DNA of 64,000 nucleotides from Lathyrus oleraceus. Lineage: Eukaryota > Streptophyta > Magnoliopsida > Fabales > Fabaceae. This document shows positions 46,401 through 57,980 of the stretch, one piece after another. The notes below the pieces were generated by a model that was given only the letters and a program-made list of their open reading frames with translations, did not search any database and was not told where the DNA came from. Each line of letters starts with the position of its first letter. Position 1 is the stretch's first letter. The position numbers were made by a program, and so were the translations under genes. Location of the stretch: the NCBI RefSeq assembly GCF_024323335.1, contig NC_066579.1, forward strand, positions 3,177,001 to 3,241,000, in the 5' to 3' direction.

Positions 46401-46951
46401 AAGCTGCGAACAAGAATATTAAGAAGATTATCCAGAAGATGGTTGTCACATACAAGGATTGGCATGAGATGCTCCCATTTGCTTTACATGGGTATCATAC
46501 ATCCGTCCGCACTTCAACAGGGGCAACCCCTTTCTCTCTTGTTTATGGTATGGAAGCAGAGCTCCCCGTAGAGATTGAGATTCCTTCATTGCGTGTGCTC
46601 ATGGAAGCCAAGTTGAATGAAGTTGAATGGTGTCAGACCAGGTTTGACCAGTTTAATTTAATTGAAGAGAAGAGATTGACTGCCATATGTCATGGTCAGT
46701 TATATCAACAAAGGATGAAGAAAGCTTTTGATAAGAAGGTCAAACCTCGTATGTTCAGAGAAGGTGACCTTGTGCTCAAGAAGATTTTATCATTCAAGCC
46801 AAATTCCAGAGGAAAATGGACTCCTAATTATGAAGGCTCATATGTGGTTAAGAGAGCCTTTTTAGGCGGTGCCTTGATTCTTACAACTATGGATGGTGAA
46901 GAGTTCACTCGTCCTGTGAACGCAGATGCAGTCAAGAAATACTTCGCCTAA
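43498..46951 (+). pseudogene. Ogre rt-rh-arh-int polyprotein, four in-frame stops
   Basis: One frame runs the whole length with stops only at 43757-43759 (TGA), 43925-43927 (TAG), 44201-44203 (TAG in place of the Trp of a TPWGKFCY-type motif) and 45455-45457 (TAG). RT has MPVPKKDRKVRMCVDYRDLN, FMDGFSGYNQI, MPFGLKNAGATYQR and YVDD at 44315-44326. RNase H follows, then a second, archaeal-type RNase H (FDGVVNQYGNGIRAVI) typical of the Tat lineage. Integrase has an HHCC zinc finger (CHKCQIYAD) and a DD35E core with codons at 46118, 46292 and 46400. This is very good preservation for a dead copy; no frameshift was seen in 3.4 kb. Confidence 0.92.
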
Positions 46952-47270
46952 AGAAAGAAAAGAACAACTTTCTAAGTTGAAAACTCGAAAGGGCGACTTA
47001 GGCAAAAATGAGCGTCTCGGTGGATTGAAAACCCGAAAGGGAGATCCAGGCAAAAACTAGAGACATAAAAACAGAAATGATTTCCTGATAAGTTGAGTAC
47101 CCCACCTTGGGGAAACTTATGCAAAAATTAGGGATTATGGCAAGTAACTGCATTCTGCTGATCTTCAGTGATTTTTGAAGACTTGTTGGAGCACAAAGGC
47201 AGACGTCAGTTCATTGTCAGCAGCGGTCAAGAACACAGTGGATATCAAGATTTGATAGAACGTCAGTTCA
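46952..47270 (+). other. Ogre 3' untranslated region, truncated
   Basis: Short GGCGACTTAGGCAAAAATG and GAGATCCAGGCAAAAACT repeats followed by TTGAGTACCCCACCTTGGGG, phrases usual after Ogre integrase. It breaks off near 47270 before any 3' LTR. The break point is approximate within about 15 bases. Confidence 0.65.
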
Positions 47271-48603
47271 AAAGGATTTGTGGTGGAGGTTATGGGTTCA
47301 GAATGTGTATATATGGGGGAAGGTTGAGGTAAGTAAGAGGGAAATTGACTTAAATGTAGAGAGGGAGATACATAGGGTTGAGACTTACTTAGAGAGGAGG
47401 AAGAGACCAGAGGCACATGTGGTATGGATACAGAAGTCTCCCTCAGCTTATAAGATTTCTTCTTTGACTTTCTTACAGATGGCTCTCACATCCTCTTCAT
47501 GAAATTGAGTGGATGTTCAGGTAGCCAATCCACCGAAAAATTAGAGATGTCTACCCCTTGATTTTCCAGGTCCTATAGATAGTAGGCGATAACTTCTGGG
47601 GGGTCTATCTTAGAGAACATGTAGAGATTGTTGGGTATCTTCCTCTGATCCTTCAGAGCTTCCCAGAAGCTGTCTAGAGAAGGCTTGACCAAAACTTTCT
47701 CAATGATATCCATGCTCAACAGATTCCTTGAGTTCAGAGGCCTACCGGTGTCTACCGTCACATCCTCCATCAAATTGTGGCAAATCATATGATCCACCAA
47801 CCCGCTTTCTATCATGACATCTGAGATCAGCCTTCCCAGAGAAATGTATGTTCTGGGCTTTATGTTGTTTCTGGTGTCCCTGACGGAGTCCCTCAGTTAC
47901 TCGAACAAAAGAGCTGGAAGATTCAGCTTGAGTCCTTTGTGGAGGCAGTAGAGGATGCATTTCTGTCAGTGTTGATGTAATCTGACAAGTTGGGTGTTGG
48001 GCGATGATGAATAATCCCTAGAATAATTTTCAGCCAGACCCTCAGATTCTGATGAAGTTCTTTGTTCTTAGAAGAATTTCCTTATGCATTCTGCTTGAAG
48101 ATTGTTGGGATAATCTCCTGGGACCTATATTTTGCCCTAGGGTTTATGTTGTAGATTCTTCTTCCCCCTATCTTCTCCATATTCAAAAGTATGGCTATGG
48201 ACTTCTCAGTGATAACAATCTTCACCCCCAGAACATGTGAGACGATGCAGTGGTCATATAAATCTGCAAATCTCCAGAATTCCTTGACCAGAAAAGTGTA
48301 GATGGGGCCATAGAGACGCTGAAAGTAGTTTTCCCAGCCTTGCTTACTTAATCCCTCCATGAGGTCCACACCATTTCTCTTCATATTATCAAAATCTACC
48401 AAGGACTCGCAGAGAACTTCCAGCTTGTCGAATGAAGTTGCAAGATGAATGTGAGATGGACGATCCAAAATGTGAGGTTCCTTGTAGATATGAGTAGATA
48501 TGGCAGCAGTTACAGTGGTGGTTTGCTGGGAGGAGGTTGAATTTTGTTTCGTTGATTCCATCTGTTGAGAAAAGTTTTATACTTATTGTTGTTGAGAATC
48601 CAT
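47270..48603 (-). pseudogene. E3 env-like ORF, broken and truncated
   Basis: Begins at ATG 48603 with a TAA at codon 7, as in E1, then restarts at 48561. It contains EFWRFADLYDHCIVSHVLG and ITEKSIAILLNMEK and continues in pieces through 47815-47573 (SGLVDHMICHNLMEDVTVDTG). The Ser/Pro-rich part reaches about 47284 (SPIYTHSEPITSTT), where the element stops against Ogre sequence. The coiled-coil end is missing. Confidence 0.8.
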
Positions 48604-49105
48604 GTAGAAGAGGAAGAATTCTTGATGAACACTTGAAGAACTGAGAGAGATTTGAGAGCAAGGGTTTGTGTTGGATGTGAGTGAAAAGTGTGAAAGAGTC
48701 ATGGCAAGTATATGTACACAAAGTTAGCATGCAAAATGACATCATTTCATGGGAATATTAAACAGCAGTTAATTAATAACATGAAAATTGAGTTGACACG
48801 CTAGAGGGAAAATTAATTACGACTTATGATGGATATTTAATCCCAAAAATATGCACACTGCTCGAGGACATCTCAATAGTCTCTCTCTTGAGTTTTGTGC
48901 TAGACAGTTGTCTAGAAGATCCAAGGTCAGACGCAAGAGAGGCCACATGTTTATATATCTGATCTTCAAGAATACCAAGAGATTAGGTCCTGAGGATTTC
49001 TGATTCAGATAACTTCTAACTGGTAAAAATATCAGAGTCAGATTCAGACGCCAGAAGTTTTAAGTTAGAGCCTATTTTGCCATTTCAGAGAAGCACATAT
49101 CTGAC

Positions 49106-50843
49106 TCATTCTAGGCAATTTTCCATGTTTAAGTGTTTCAGAATGAATGAGAATCTATCTTTAGCAAGAGGTTTTATGAAGATATCATCCCATTGGTGGT
49201 CTGTATCTATGAATTTTAATGAAATTACCCCTTTCTGAACATAGTCTCTGATAAAATGATGTTTTATTTCTATGTGCTTTGCTCTGGAATGTAGAATACG
49301 GTTCTTACTTAAGCATATGGCAGCAGTATTGTCACAAAAGATAGGAACATTACTCTCATATATTTGAAAATCTTCTAGTTGATTCTTCATCCAGATCATC
49401 TGAGTAATGCATAGTGAAGTTGAGATATATTCTGCTTCTGCAGTAGAGAGTGCTATGGTTGATTGTCTTTTGCTAGCCCAAGATATAAGATTGCTTCCCA
49501 GAAATTGTCAGTTTCCAGATGTGCTTTTTCGTTCCAATTTATCTCCGGCATAATCTGCATCATAATATCCAGAGAGCCTATACTCTGATGTTTTCTCATA
49601 CATCAGGCCAAGATTAGGTGTTCCTTTTAGATACCTTATAATTCTCTTAACAGCTGTTAGATGAGATTCCCTTGGATCTAATTGAAATCTGGCACAGAGA
49701 CAAATGCTGAAGAGAATATTTGGTCGTGTAGCCGTCAGATAGAGAAGAAAGCCTACCATACCATGATAGAGCTTCTGACAAACCTTTTGACTTACTTCTT
49801 CTTTTTCCAGAATGCAGGTAGGATGCATGAGAGCCTTTGCTGGTTTGCTTTCTGACATTTCAAATTTCTTCAGAATGTATTTTATGTATTTGCTTTGATA
49901 TACATATGTGGCATCTGAAGCTTGGTTGATTTGAATTCCCAGAAAGAATTTTAGTTCTTGCATCAAACTCATTTCAAGTTCTACATGCATTAACTCAGAG
50001 AATTCTTGACAAATAGAAGGGTTAGCTTAACTAAAATTATATCATAAACATATATCTGACAGATCATGAGGTCATTTATGAAGTTTTTACAAAAGAGAGT
50101 AGAGTCAATTTTGCCTCTAATAAAATCATATTCCAGAAGAAATGTGCTTAGTCTTTCATACCAAGCTCTAGGGGCTTGTTTTAGACCATACAAAGATTTT
50201 TTCAGTTTAAAAATGTGTTATGGACATTTTGAGTTTTCAAAGCCCGGAGGTTGGTGAACATATACTTCTTCAGAAATATAACCGTTCAGAAATGTACTCT
50301 TGACATCCATCTGATATAGTTTGATGTAATAATTAACAGCGAATGATACAAGTAAACGAATAGATTCTAACCTGGAGATTGGAGCAAAGGTTTCATTGTA
50401 GTCAATGCCTTCTTGTTGACTATACCCTTGTGCTACCAGTCGTGCTTTCTTTCTAACCATTTCTTTCTTTTCATTTAGTTTGTTTCTGTATACCCACTTT
50501 GTTCCAATGATGTGGGTACCTTTTGGCTTTGGTACAAGATCCCAGACATCGTTCTTTGCAAATTGATCAAGTTCTTCTTTCATTGCTAGAATCCATTCTT
50601 TGTCTTGAAGTGCCTCATCACAGGATGTTGGTTCTATTAGAGACACTAATCCCATAGGGGTTTCCTCGGATACTTTGAATGTAGACCTTGTTCTGACAGG
50701 TTCATCCTTGTTTCCCAGAATATCAGAGTCAGATTTAGTCGTTTTCTTGATCTTTTCTGTATAGTTGAGATTTCAGTTGTTTATGGGTTTTTCCTTTCAA
50801 CTTCCTCAGATTCTTTAGTCTTTTCGTCAGAACTTGCAAGTGT
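49106..50843 (-). pseudogene. E3 RT-RNase H, broken
   Basis: Pieces at 50655-50218, 50193-49990, 49990-49508 and 49399-49106 cover RT and RNase H with frameshifts between them. The catalytic YVDD has become YVYD. RNase H keeps YDADYAGDKLERKSTSGN; the C-terminus HIEIKHHFIRDYVQKG and NMENCLE is recognisable. 50843-50655 is the remnant of the integrase-RT linker. Confidence 0.86.
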
Positions 50844-51085
50844 TATCTCCAGATCTCCAAGTTTTTCAACGAGCTTTGACTTTTAAGAGTCAAGCTTATC
50901 GTTAAATCAATTGTTTCAAAGCCTCTGATTCTTCCTTTCTGATTTCCTCTGAAACCTACGAAACCAGCATCTTTAAGTTCTAAGCTATGGAACATATGCT
51001 TTCTTCCCGTCATGTGTCGCGAGCATCCATAGTCCAGGTACCATGATTGTTGTCTTAACTTTGCTGCATAGGATATCTGCAACAT
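50844..51085 (-). pseudogene. E3 protease remnant joined to a pol deletion
   Basis: QSWYLDYGCSRHMTGRKHMF shows the protease with the active-site Ser changed to Tyr (DSG to DYG). After GFRGNQKGRIRGFE the sequence jumps to the region corresponding to E2 29000, so gag-pre-integrase and integrase are absent. Confidence 0.82.
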
Positions 51086-51088
51086 AAA

Positions 51089-52354
51089 CTATTTTATCCT
51101 TTGGTACCCATAATCTTTTGGGTCCTTTGTGATTAGTTCTCCCAGAGTTTTTGGAAACTTTGGGTTTTCCGGCATTATTAAAAATTTGTGTTTGTGCATG
51201 TGTGTAGTGATAAAAAAAGGAGATTTAGGTTTGTCATCTGCAGAAGGTATTTGCTCGTCTTCATTAGAGTCATATCTTATTCCTCTTTTCTTATTCTGAC
51301 TTACTCCATAAATCATCAGAGTCATCCCAGGTGGCCATGAGTCCCTTTTTAGTTTTAAAGGAATTTTTCTTGAATCCTTCTTTTCTGGAACTGTCTTTCT
51401 TGAGCTTTGGGCATTCGTTTCTATAGTGTCCTGGTTCTTTGCATTCATAGCATGTTACCTCTTTGTTTGGTTTACTTCTTGAAGTTGATTATGAGCGATC
51501 TCCCTTATATCTTGGTCTTCTGAAGTTATTATTTCTTTTTCTCCACAGTTGTTTGACTCTTCTGGTTAAGAGGGACAACTCTTCTTCATCATCAAAATCA
51601 TCCTTTTCAGAGTCATTATTGTCTTCTTCTTCAACTTTGAGAGCTTTTTTCTTTCTGGTTTGCGTCTCTTGGATCTAGACTTCATAGCCATAAATTTGCT
51701 TTTCTTTTGGGGCTCGTCTTCCTCTAGTTTTATCTCATGACTCCTGAGGGAGCTGATGAGTTCTTCCAGGCTTATGTTGTTTACATCGTTTGATAGTTTT
51801 AAGGCAGCGACCATAGGCCTCCACTTCTTTGACAATCTTCTGACAATCTTTTTGACATGATCTGCAGTTGTGTAGCCCTTGTCTAGAACCTTGAGTCCTG
51901 CAACTAAAGTTTGAAATCTAGAAAACATTACCTCAACAACTTCATTGTCCTCCATCTTGAATGCTTCATATTTTTGAATTAGAGCCAGAGCCTTTGTCTC
52001 TTTGACTTAAGAGTTGCCTTCGTGGGTCATCTTTAGGGAGTCAAGTATTTCTTTAGTAGTTTCCCTGTTGGTGATATTTTCATATTCATTGTAGGATATG
52101 GCATTCAACAGTATTGTTCTTGCTTTGTGGTGATTTTTGAAATCACGCTTCTGATCATCAGTCATTTTATTTCTGGAAATAGCAATACCAACATCAGATA
52201 CATGTGGTACATAGCCAATTGTAACTATGTCCCATAGGTCAGTGTCATAACCCAGGAAGAAACTTTCGATTCGATCTTTCCAATAATCAAACTTTTCTCC
52301 ATCAAATACTGGAGGTTTGACATTGTAGTTGTCTCTTTCATTGGTGTTAGCCAT
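51089..52354 (-). pseudogene. E3 gag, broken
   Basis: Starts at ATG 52354 (MANTNERDNYNVKPPVFDG) like E2 gag. TAA at 52009-52007 replaces a Gln. A second piece runs 51955-51566 and a frame break follows. The zinc-knuckle region lies near 51450-51410 (CYECKEPGHYRNECPKL type, in a shifted frame). The C-terminus meets the protease at 51085 with the same codon offset as E2. Confidence 0.85.
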
Positions 52355-52423
52355 AGTGTTTTTCTCACGCTGGATCTCTCTACACTATTAAGTGTTTGAT
52401 TTAAAAATCAATAGTAGAGCCGA

Positions 52424-52437
52424 AGCTTTGATACCAA
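52424..52437 (-). promoter_or_regulatory. E3 primer binding site
   Basis: On the minus strand TTGGTATCAAAGC, one mismatch from the initiator tRNA-Met complement, just inside the LTR end. Confidence 0.8.
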
Positions 52438-52438
52438 T

Positions 52439-53513
52439 TGAAGGTAGAGAAAAACAATAAAGGGGGGTTTGAATTGTTTTCCCAAGTAATAAAAACTTTT
52501 GCAAATAAAACACACACGAAAGATTAAGCAATCAACATAAAAGTTTATCCTAGTTTTCTTGAAATTCAAAGCTACTCCCGTCCACCCGACCAAGGTGATT
52601 TAGCCTTCAACAAGGACTTAATCCAATAATCTAGAAGACTACAACAAAAGCGTTTAAGAGAGTAAAGATCTCTTAGCCCTCTCAAGTTTACAGACTTCAC
52701 AAGTCACTTGAGGAAATATTCAACAACTATTTTGGAATTACAATGAAGTGTTTAGTGCTTCTAGGTAAGCAAGATTAACACAATAAGAATTGTAGGCTTT
52801 CACACTTAGAGCAATAAGTCGTGTAAACAGATTTTGAACAAGAATGAATGAGAGTATGGAATTGAGTTTTTCAGTATTCTTGTGTGAGTGCTTCGTGCCT
52901 GGTATGATGATGTTCTGGCCTTTATATAGTGTTTAGAACATGAGACCGTTAGCTGAGGCAATAATGAATATCTTGGCAATGATGGATTTTAATTGGCATT
53001 AAGTTCGTTGTCCTTTCCATAACAATTTTGGAGACTGTTTATTCTTTTCTAAATAAAGATTCATACCAAAAGTGGAATACTTCGTAGCTAAGCCTTGTGG
53101 GTGATCTTGAGTCAGAATGTGCGGAATCCAAATCTTCTTGTTCAACATGTATTCTTCAGATAGTTGCGGAGAGTAAATTTTTCTTCAGAAGTTCTTGGTA
53201 TGTTTTTCTGTAGGGCCTTCTTCAGAGTACAAATCATCAGAGTAGTTGTGTAGAAGTCTTCAGATTCAGAGTGTCTGAGTCTACTACCGTCAGACTCTAT
53301 GAGCTTCCTTTTCTTCAGAGTCCGAGTGATTGCTTCAATTGATTCTAAGTTATTTATTCTGAACTTGCGTGATGTTAGATGTTGTCTATCTGATCCTTTT
53401 TCTGTTAGAGTTCTACATAATTAGATAAGTTTGTTAGGGTACCAATTTGTTTCATCCTTTATTATCATCAAAACTTTAGAGATGAATTGTAGACACAAAA
53501 TCTTGTTCTAACA
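52439..53513 (-). repeat. E3 5' LTR
   Basis: 1075 bp; on the minus strand it runs from TGTTAGAACAAGATTTTG to CTACCTTCA. It contains CTATATAAAGGCC (TATA box, plus-strand position about 52915-52930) and the ACTTGAGAGGGCTAAGAG block. Confidence 0.9.
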
Positions 53514-53898
53514 AAAAATTCAGATTACTATGGAATACCTTGTTGTCCATGATTGTTGGAAGCAAGAGAGTGAATGAGGGATGATTGTTATCTTGTTTCA
53601 CTTTGTAGATATCATAAGGGGATTGTCCATATTGATAGGTTTAGGAACTTATGTATAATACCTAGGATAGGCTTGTACAAAGTTCTAAATAGATAGTAAA
53701 ATCTCTCACTACGTAAGGGGACTAAAGTAATCTCGGATTGTAAGGAGAACCATGGTACATTATCATGTTCTTTATCTTTATGCACTTTACTGTTTTCTAA
53801 TCATCATCAAACCAGAAAGTTAAAAGCATAATTCCAATAAATCGAAAACTGATCAAAGTACCTAATTCACCCCCTCTTATGTGAAATCACTACTTACA
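53514..53898 (+). repeat. E4 LTR, right end
   Basis: Ends ACTACTTACA directly before the primer site. The left part is separated by E3 and not found. AT-rich, non-coding. Confidence 0.65.
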
Positions 53899-53899
53899 A

Positions 53900-53912
53900 T
53901 TGGCATCGGAGC
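53900..53912 (+). promoter_or_regulatory. E4 primer binding site (Met-tRNA type)
   Basis: TTGGCATCGGAGC, two substitutions from TTGGTATCAGAGC, placed right after the LTR end. Confidence 0.65.
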
Positions 53913-53946
53913 AGGTTATAGGTAACTTGTTCCTAAAATATCCATA

Positions 53947-54834
53947 ATGGCTTTCGCAAGTGAAAATCCTATTTTCAAAGATAGTGGTAGTAGCAATAAA
54001 CCTCCACTATTTTCTGGTGAATATTTTGAATTTTGGAAAATTCACATGAAGGCTCATTTAGAAGTACAAGGAGATGAAATTTGGAATGTTTTGGAGAATG
54101 GTTTGTTTGTTCCCACATGTGTTGTCAACGGGGTTGGGACACCAAAGATTAAGAGTTCATGGGATGATGATGATTATAAGAAAAAAAATACTTTACAACA
54201 AGAAAGCAATCAATATACTTTAAAGTGCACTTAGCATGGATGAATTCTTCCGTGTTTCTCAATGTGAAATTGAAAAGGAAATATGGGATGCATTGGTAGA
54301 AACTCATGAAGGAAACACTAAAGTAAAGAGATCTAGATTGAATACCTTAAGTCAAGAGTACAGGTTGTTCAAAATGCAACCCGGAGAATCCATCGTCGCG
54401 TTGTAAAAGCGATTTGTACACTTGGCAAATCACTTTATTGCTCGACTTTTACTAACAATGATCTTAATCTTAAAGTGCTTAGGTGCTTAACCAGGGAATG
54501 GAAACCAAAAGTGACAGTAATATCAAAAAAGAATTTTTTTTGTACCATGACTTCCACATCCTTGTTCGGAAAACTTCAAGAGCATGAACTTGAACTCGAG
54601 AGACTTGAAAAGCATGATAATCAAGAGAAGAAATCCAAAGGAATTGCATTTAAAGTTGTCTCAAAAGAAGAATAAAAAGATGATGCTCCGTAAGAAGATG
54701 GAAACTTCATGCTCCTTCTAACAAGACTTGGTAATTTTTTGGTAATAATGAACCATCCTTGAATTATGCAAAAAGAAAGAAATTTTTCAGGAAAAAATAT
54801 GCTTCCACTTCAATACCAATTGTCACTTGCTATG
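53947..54834 (+). pseudogene. E4 gag, 5' part, broken
   Basis: ATG 53947 opens a copia Gag (DSGSSNKPPLFSGEYFEFW, VLENG). A frameshift/stop near 54234 is followed by pieces containing EIWDALVETHEGNTKVKRSRL, then 54475-54675 (SLFGKLQEHELELERLEKH). The region breaks at 54834 in the middle of the zinc knuckle, just after its first Cys codon, where the solo LTR is inserted. Confidence 0.82.
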
Positions 54835-57800
54835 TGTAGCGGTAAATTTTTTGAGATTAAGCTATTGATTAACTTAACTCGTAAAGCAAGAGTCATCTTC
54901 ACACTTTTATTATTTTCAAAGGAAAGGGGAATAGTACGAACAAAACCCAAAGAAGTTTTAAAATAAAAACTAATAAAAATAATAAGTGTTTAGGGTTTAA
55001 TTATGCAAAGGGAAGGTATTAACACCATGAACATCTATAGTACTCTATAGGATCCTCTTTGAAAATCTGTGCATTTTAACTTAAAATGGTGTTGTTTGCA
55101 AAAGATTAGATAGATGAGAAAAAAATGTTTTTTTAAAATAATTTTTGTGTTTGCCAAGACTGTCTTCGTGTCATGCCTACGTACCAATAAAGTGCAATGG
55201 AGGATCAAAACCTCGTAGTTCGTGGTAGAAATAACAAGTATATTTAGTTTGATTGATTTTTAATGAAAAGACATTTTGTCATTTTTAGGAGAACATTCAA
55301 CTAGCCACCAACTTGGATAAAGATCAACAAGTATACCACTAGCTCTCTTGGATGGAAAATGATTATCATCAATACCATGGGGATAGGAGAATTACATCTC
55401 AACTATGAAAATGACTCATGTCTAAACTTCAAGAAAAGTTTTAAAAGGGAAAAGTGCACCAAGGACACAAAAATAATTTAAATGAGTTATGCATTTTTTA
55501 GTCTTTTTGGAATTGGTCTGAATATACTTAAGATGTATTAGCATTTATTTTAAGAAAAGAGTTTGAAAATAACTTGACAAAAATCAAGGTTTATTGAGAA
55601 AGTGGTTCAAGTGTAAAAATAAGAAAGTTTTGAAAAGAGAGAGGATATTTTGAAAATTAAAGAAAGAGCGAAGAAGAAAAGATTATCCTAAAGCATAAAG
55701 TAAAAGTTAGGGAGGAAAGATCAAACCAAGAGATAGCAAGCTTTATGACATAAGTCAAGCAAGAATTCTCTCATTTGGATTAAGCCTCAAGCAATCCAAA
55801 TAGACAATGAATAATACATATATCAGATGGAATCAAAGTAATCAAGCCAAGTCTTCAAAAGAAACCCAAAGTCAAAGGTACTAGATGAATCCCAAGGTCT
55901 CAAGTCACAGACTCCCAAAGCAAGGGTCAAAGTCTTAGTTCTAAGTCCATAACTCCACAACAATGCTAAGGATAATAACCTCAAGTCCATGAATCCATAG
56001 AACCAAAATTTTTAGGGGTTTTTTCTTTATTAATGTCTTTGAAAGAAAGAGAAATCCAAATGGACAAAGAACAAATAATATAAGCATAAACAAATATGAT
56101 ATGAGATGCTAAAATAAAAGCATAAAGTAAATTACAAAAGAATAAAAGGAATAATATAAATGAAATTTAAATTAAGAGTTAATACAAAATAATGTTAGTA
56201 AATGATGTTAGTAATCAAAAAGGGAAAGAAAATTTGTCATTTTTTGGAGAATACTTAACTATTCACCCATAAGCATGAAAATATGGACCTTTTCATCACT
56301 TATAAGAAGAGCTCTAACTTGGATAAAATCAACAAGTATGCCACTAGCTCTCACAAATGAAAAGAAAGCATATTTTTACACAATACCATGAGGAGTAGGA
56401 GACTTACAATCTCACTTATGAAAATGACTTACTTTCGTGACAAACTTAGCAGTATGTTAAGCAATCGCAATTGGACTTATGTAGAAGTTACAACTATCTG
56501 AGGTCAGTCAATAATAATAATTGTGTTAATACATGCTAGAGAAATGATATGTAAATGATTCTCCTAAAGCCATGTCACACAAAAAATAAGACAGAATTGA
56601 TCAAGCACAAAGGCTAGGAGAGTAGTTCATTACATCAATCCATACTTCATAGTACTTAGAAAAAACTTATGCATCAATCTAAAGTACCATAAATGATCCA
56701 TGACCAATTAAAAGGTAGTTTTGAAATGATGAAAGTTCATCAAGCACCAATCTATATATCATGAACAAGATGGACATAGACCATCCAATAGATCAAGAAG
56801 AAAATAAAGAGATAAAGAAGAAGGGTGTTGGTGTAAGCCCTAGAGGCCAATACTTTTTGGTACTTGTATCGAATTATTTATTAATAATAAAAGGCTTTTT
56901 CTTTATTATGTTTGTTTAATAAAGTCCCTAGAATAGATAGTCCGTTTAATGTATCAAGTGTGACTTAATCATGAGATCACATTAAACATAAGGACACTAT
57001 TCTTAAAGTATCCGTAGTCGAGCTTTATTGTGAAGTGGGATAACATTAAAGCATTATGACTATTATGTATATAGACTGATGATCACATCTCATGGATCAT
57101 GGATAAGGAGTTATCAAGTCTTAAACATAGGTATGAATATTAAGAGTAATATTTATACTGGATTGACCCGCTATGAGAATACTATATAAAATGTTATGCA
57201 AAGTGTCATAAGTTATTCTCATAGTGATAATGGTGTATACCACCCTTCAACTTGAAACCACTATGGACCCTAAATGTAGAGTCGAGTGCCTTATTGCTGA
57301 TCAAACGTTGTCCGTAATTGGATGACCATAAAGACAGTTGATGGGTATTCCACGAAGCATGCTAAGGGACATGAGTGACCTAGATGGAATTTGCCCATCC
57401 TGCGTAACAGGATAAATGTCTATGGGCCCAATATTAAACTGGACAAGGATGACATGGTCTATGCCTTGTGTTCAATATAGACATAAGGGCAAAAGGGTAA
57501 TTGTACACATAAGTATTATCACAAAAGGATTTGTCAGATCACATGACATTTTCGTGTCTTGGGTAGCAGTGATGTGTTGCTAGATACCGCTCACTGTTTA
57601 TTATGTTAAATACATGATTTAATATAATTGTCAATGCCGTGAAAACCTACAGGGTCACACACAAAGGACGGATTGATGAGAGATAGAGTAACTAAGGAAC
57701 ACCGTAAGGTACGGTGCACTTAAGTGAATTGTAGAACATCGTAAGGTACAATGTACTTAAACAGAATACGAAATATGGTAAGGTACCACGCGCTTAAGTG

Positions 57801-57875
57801 ATTTTGGCATATTATAAGATATGGGCCACATACACTTGAGTGGGCTTTTTAGCTTGCAGCCCACACAAGTGGTTC

Positions 57876-57884
57876 TATAAATAG
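57876..57884 (+). promoter_or_regulatory. TATA box of the copia solo LTR
   Basis: TATAAATAG in the centre of an inverted repeat GGTTCTAT-AA-ATAGAACC (57871-57888). The TC/AC microsatellite lies about 40 bases downstream, in the expected leader. Confidence 0.6.
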
Positions 57885-57923
57885 AACCCTTGTGTAGAAG
57901 CATTTGTGCAGTTGCAATTTCGT

Positions 57924-57924
57924 T

Positions 57925-57978
<54 letters not shown>
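57924..57978 (+). repeat. (TC)n(AC)n microsatellite
   Basis: About 12 TC units followed by about 15 AC units within the solo LTR. Confidence 0.95.

Positions 57979-57980
<2 letters not shown>

Larger units (their letters stand above)
24257..47270 (+). mobile_element. Tat/Ogre-type Ty3/gypsy element, interrupted by E2 and 3'-truncated
   Basis: LTR start TGTAAGACCCCAATTTTGAC at 24257, inserted in E1. The element resumes after E2 at 35082. It has the Ogre hallmarks: an extra ORF1 before gag, a spliced region between protease and RT, two RNase H domains, and an integrase at the end. The 3' LTR is absent and the element stops near 47270 against E3. Without E2 about 13.6 kb remain. All ORFs contain in-frame stops, so it is dead. 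Confidence 0.85.
47270..53513 (-). mobile_element. E3: SIRE/Maximus-type copia element, minus strand, 3'-truncated
   Basis: Reading from right to left: 5' LTR (53513-52439), PBS, gag, protease, RT, RNase H and env-like ORF, ending mid-ORF near 47270. The LTR starts TGTTAGAACAAGATTTTG, so it belongs to the E1 subfamily, not that of E2. Gag-pre-integrase and integrase are deleted. Many stops make it an old dead copy. It lies within the LTR of E4. Confidence 0.88.
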
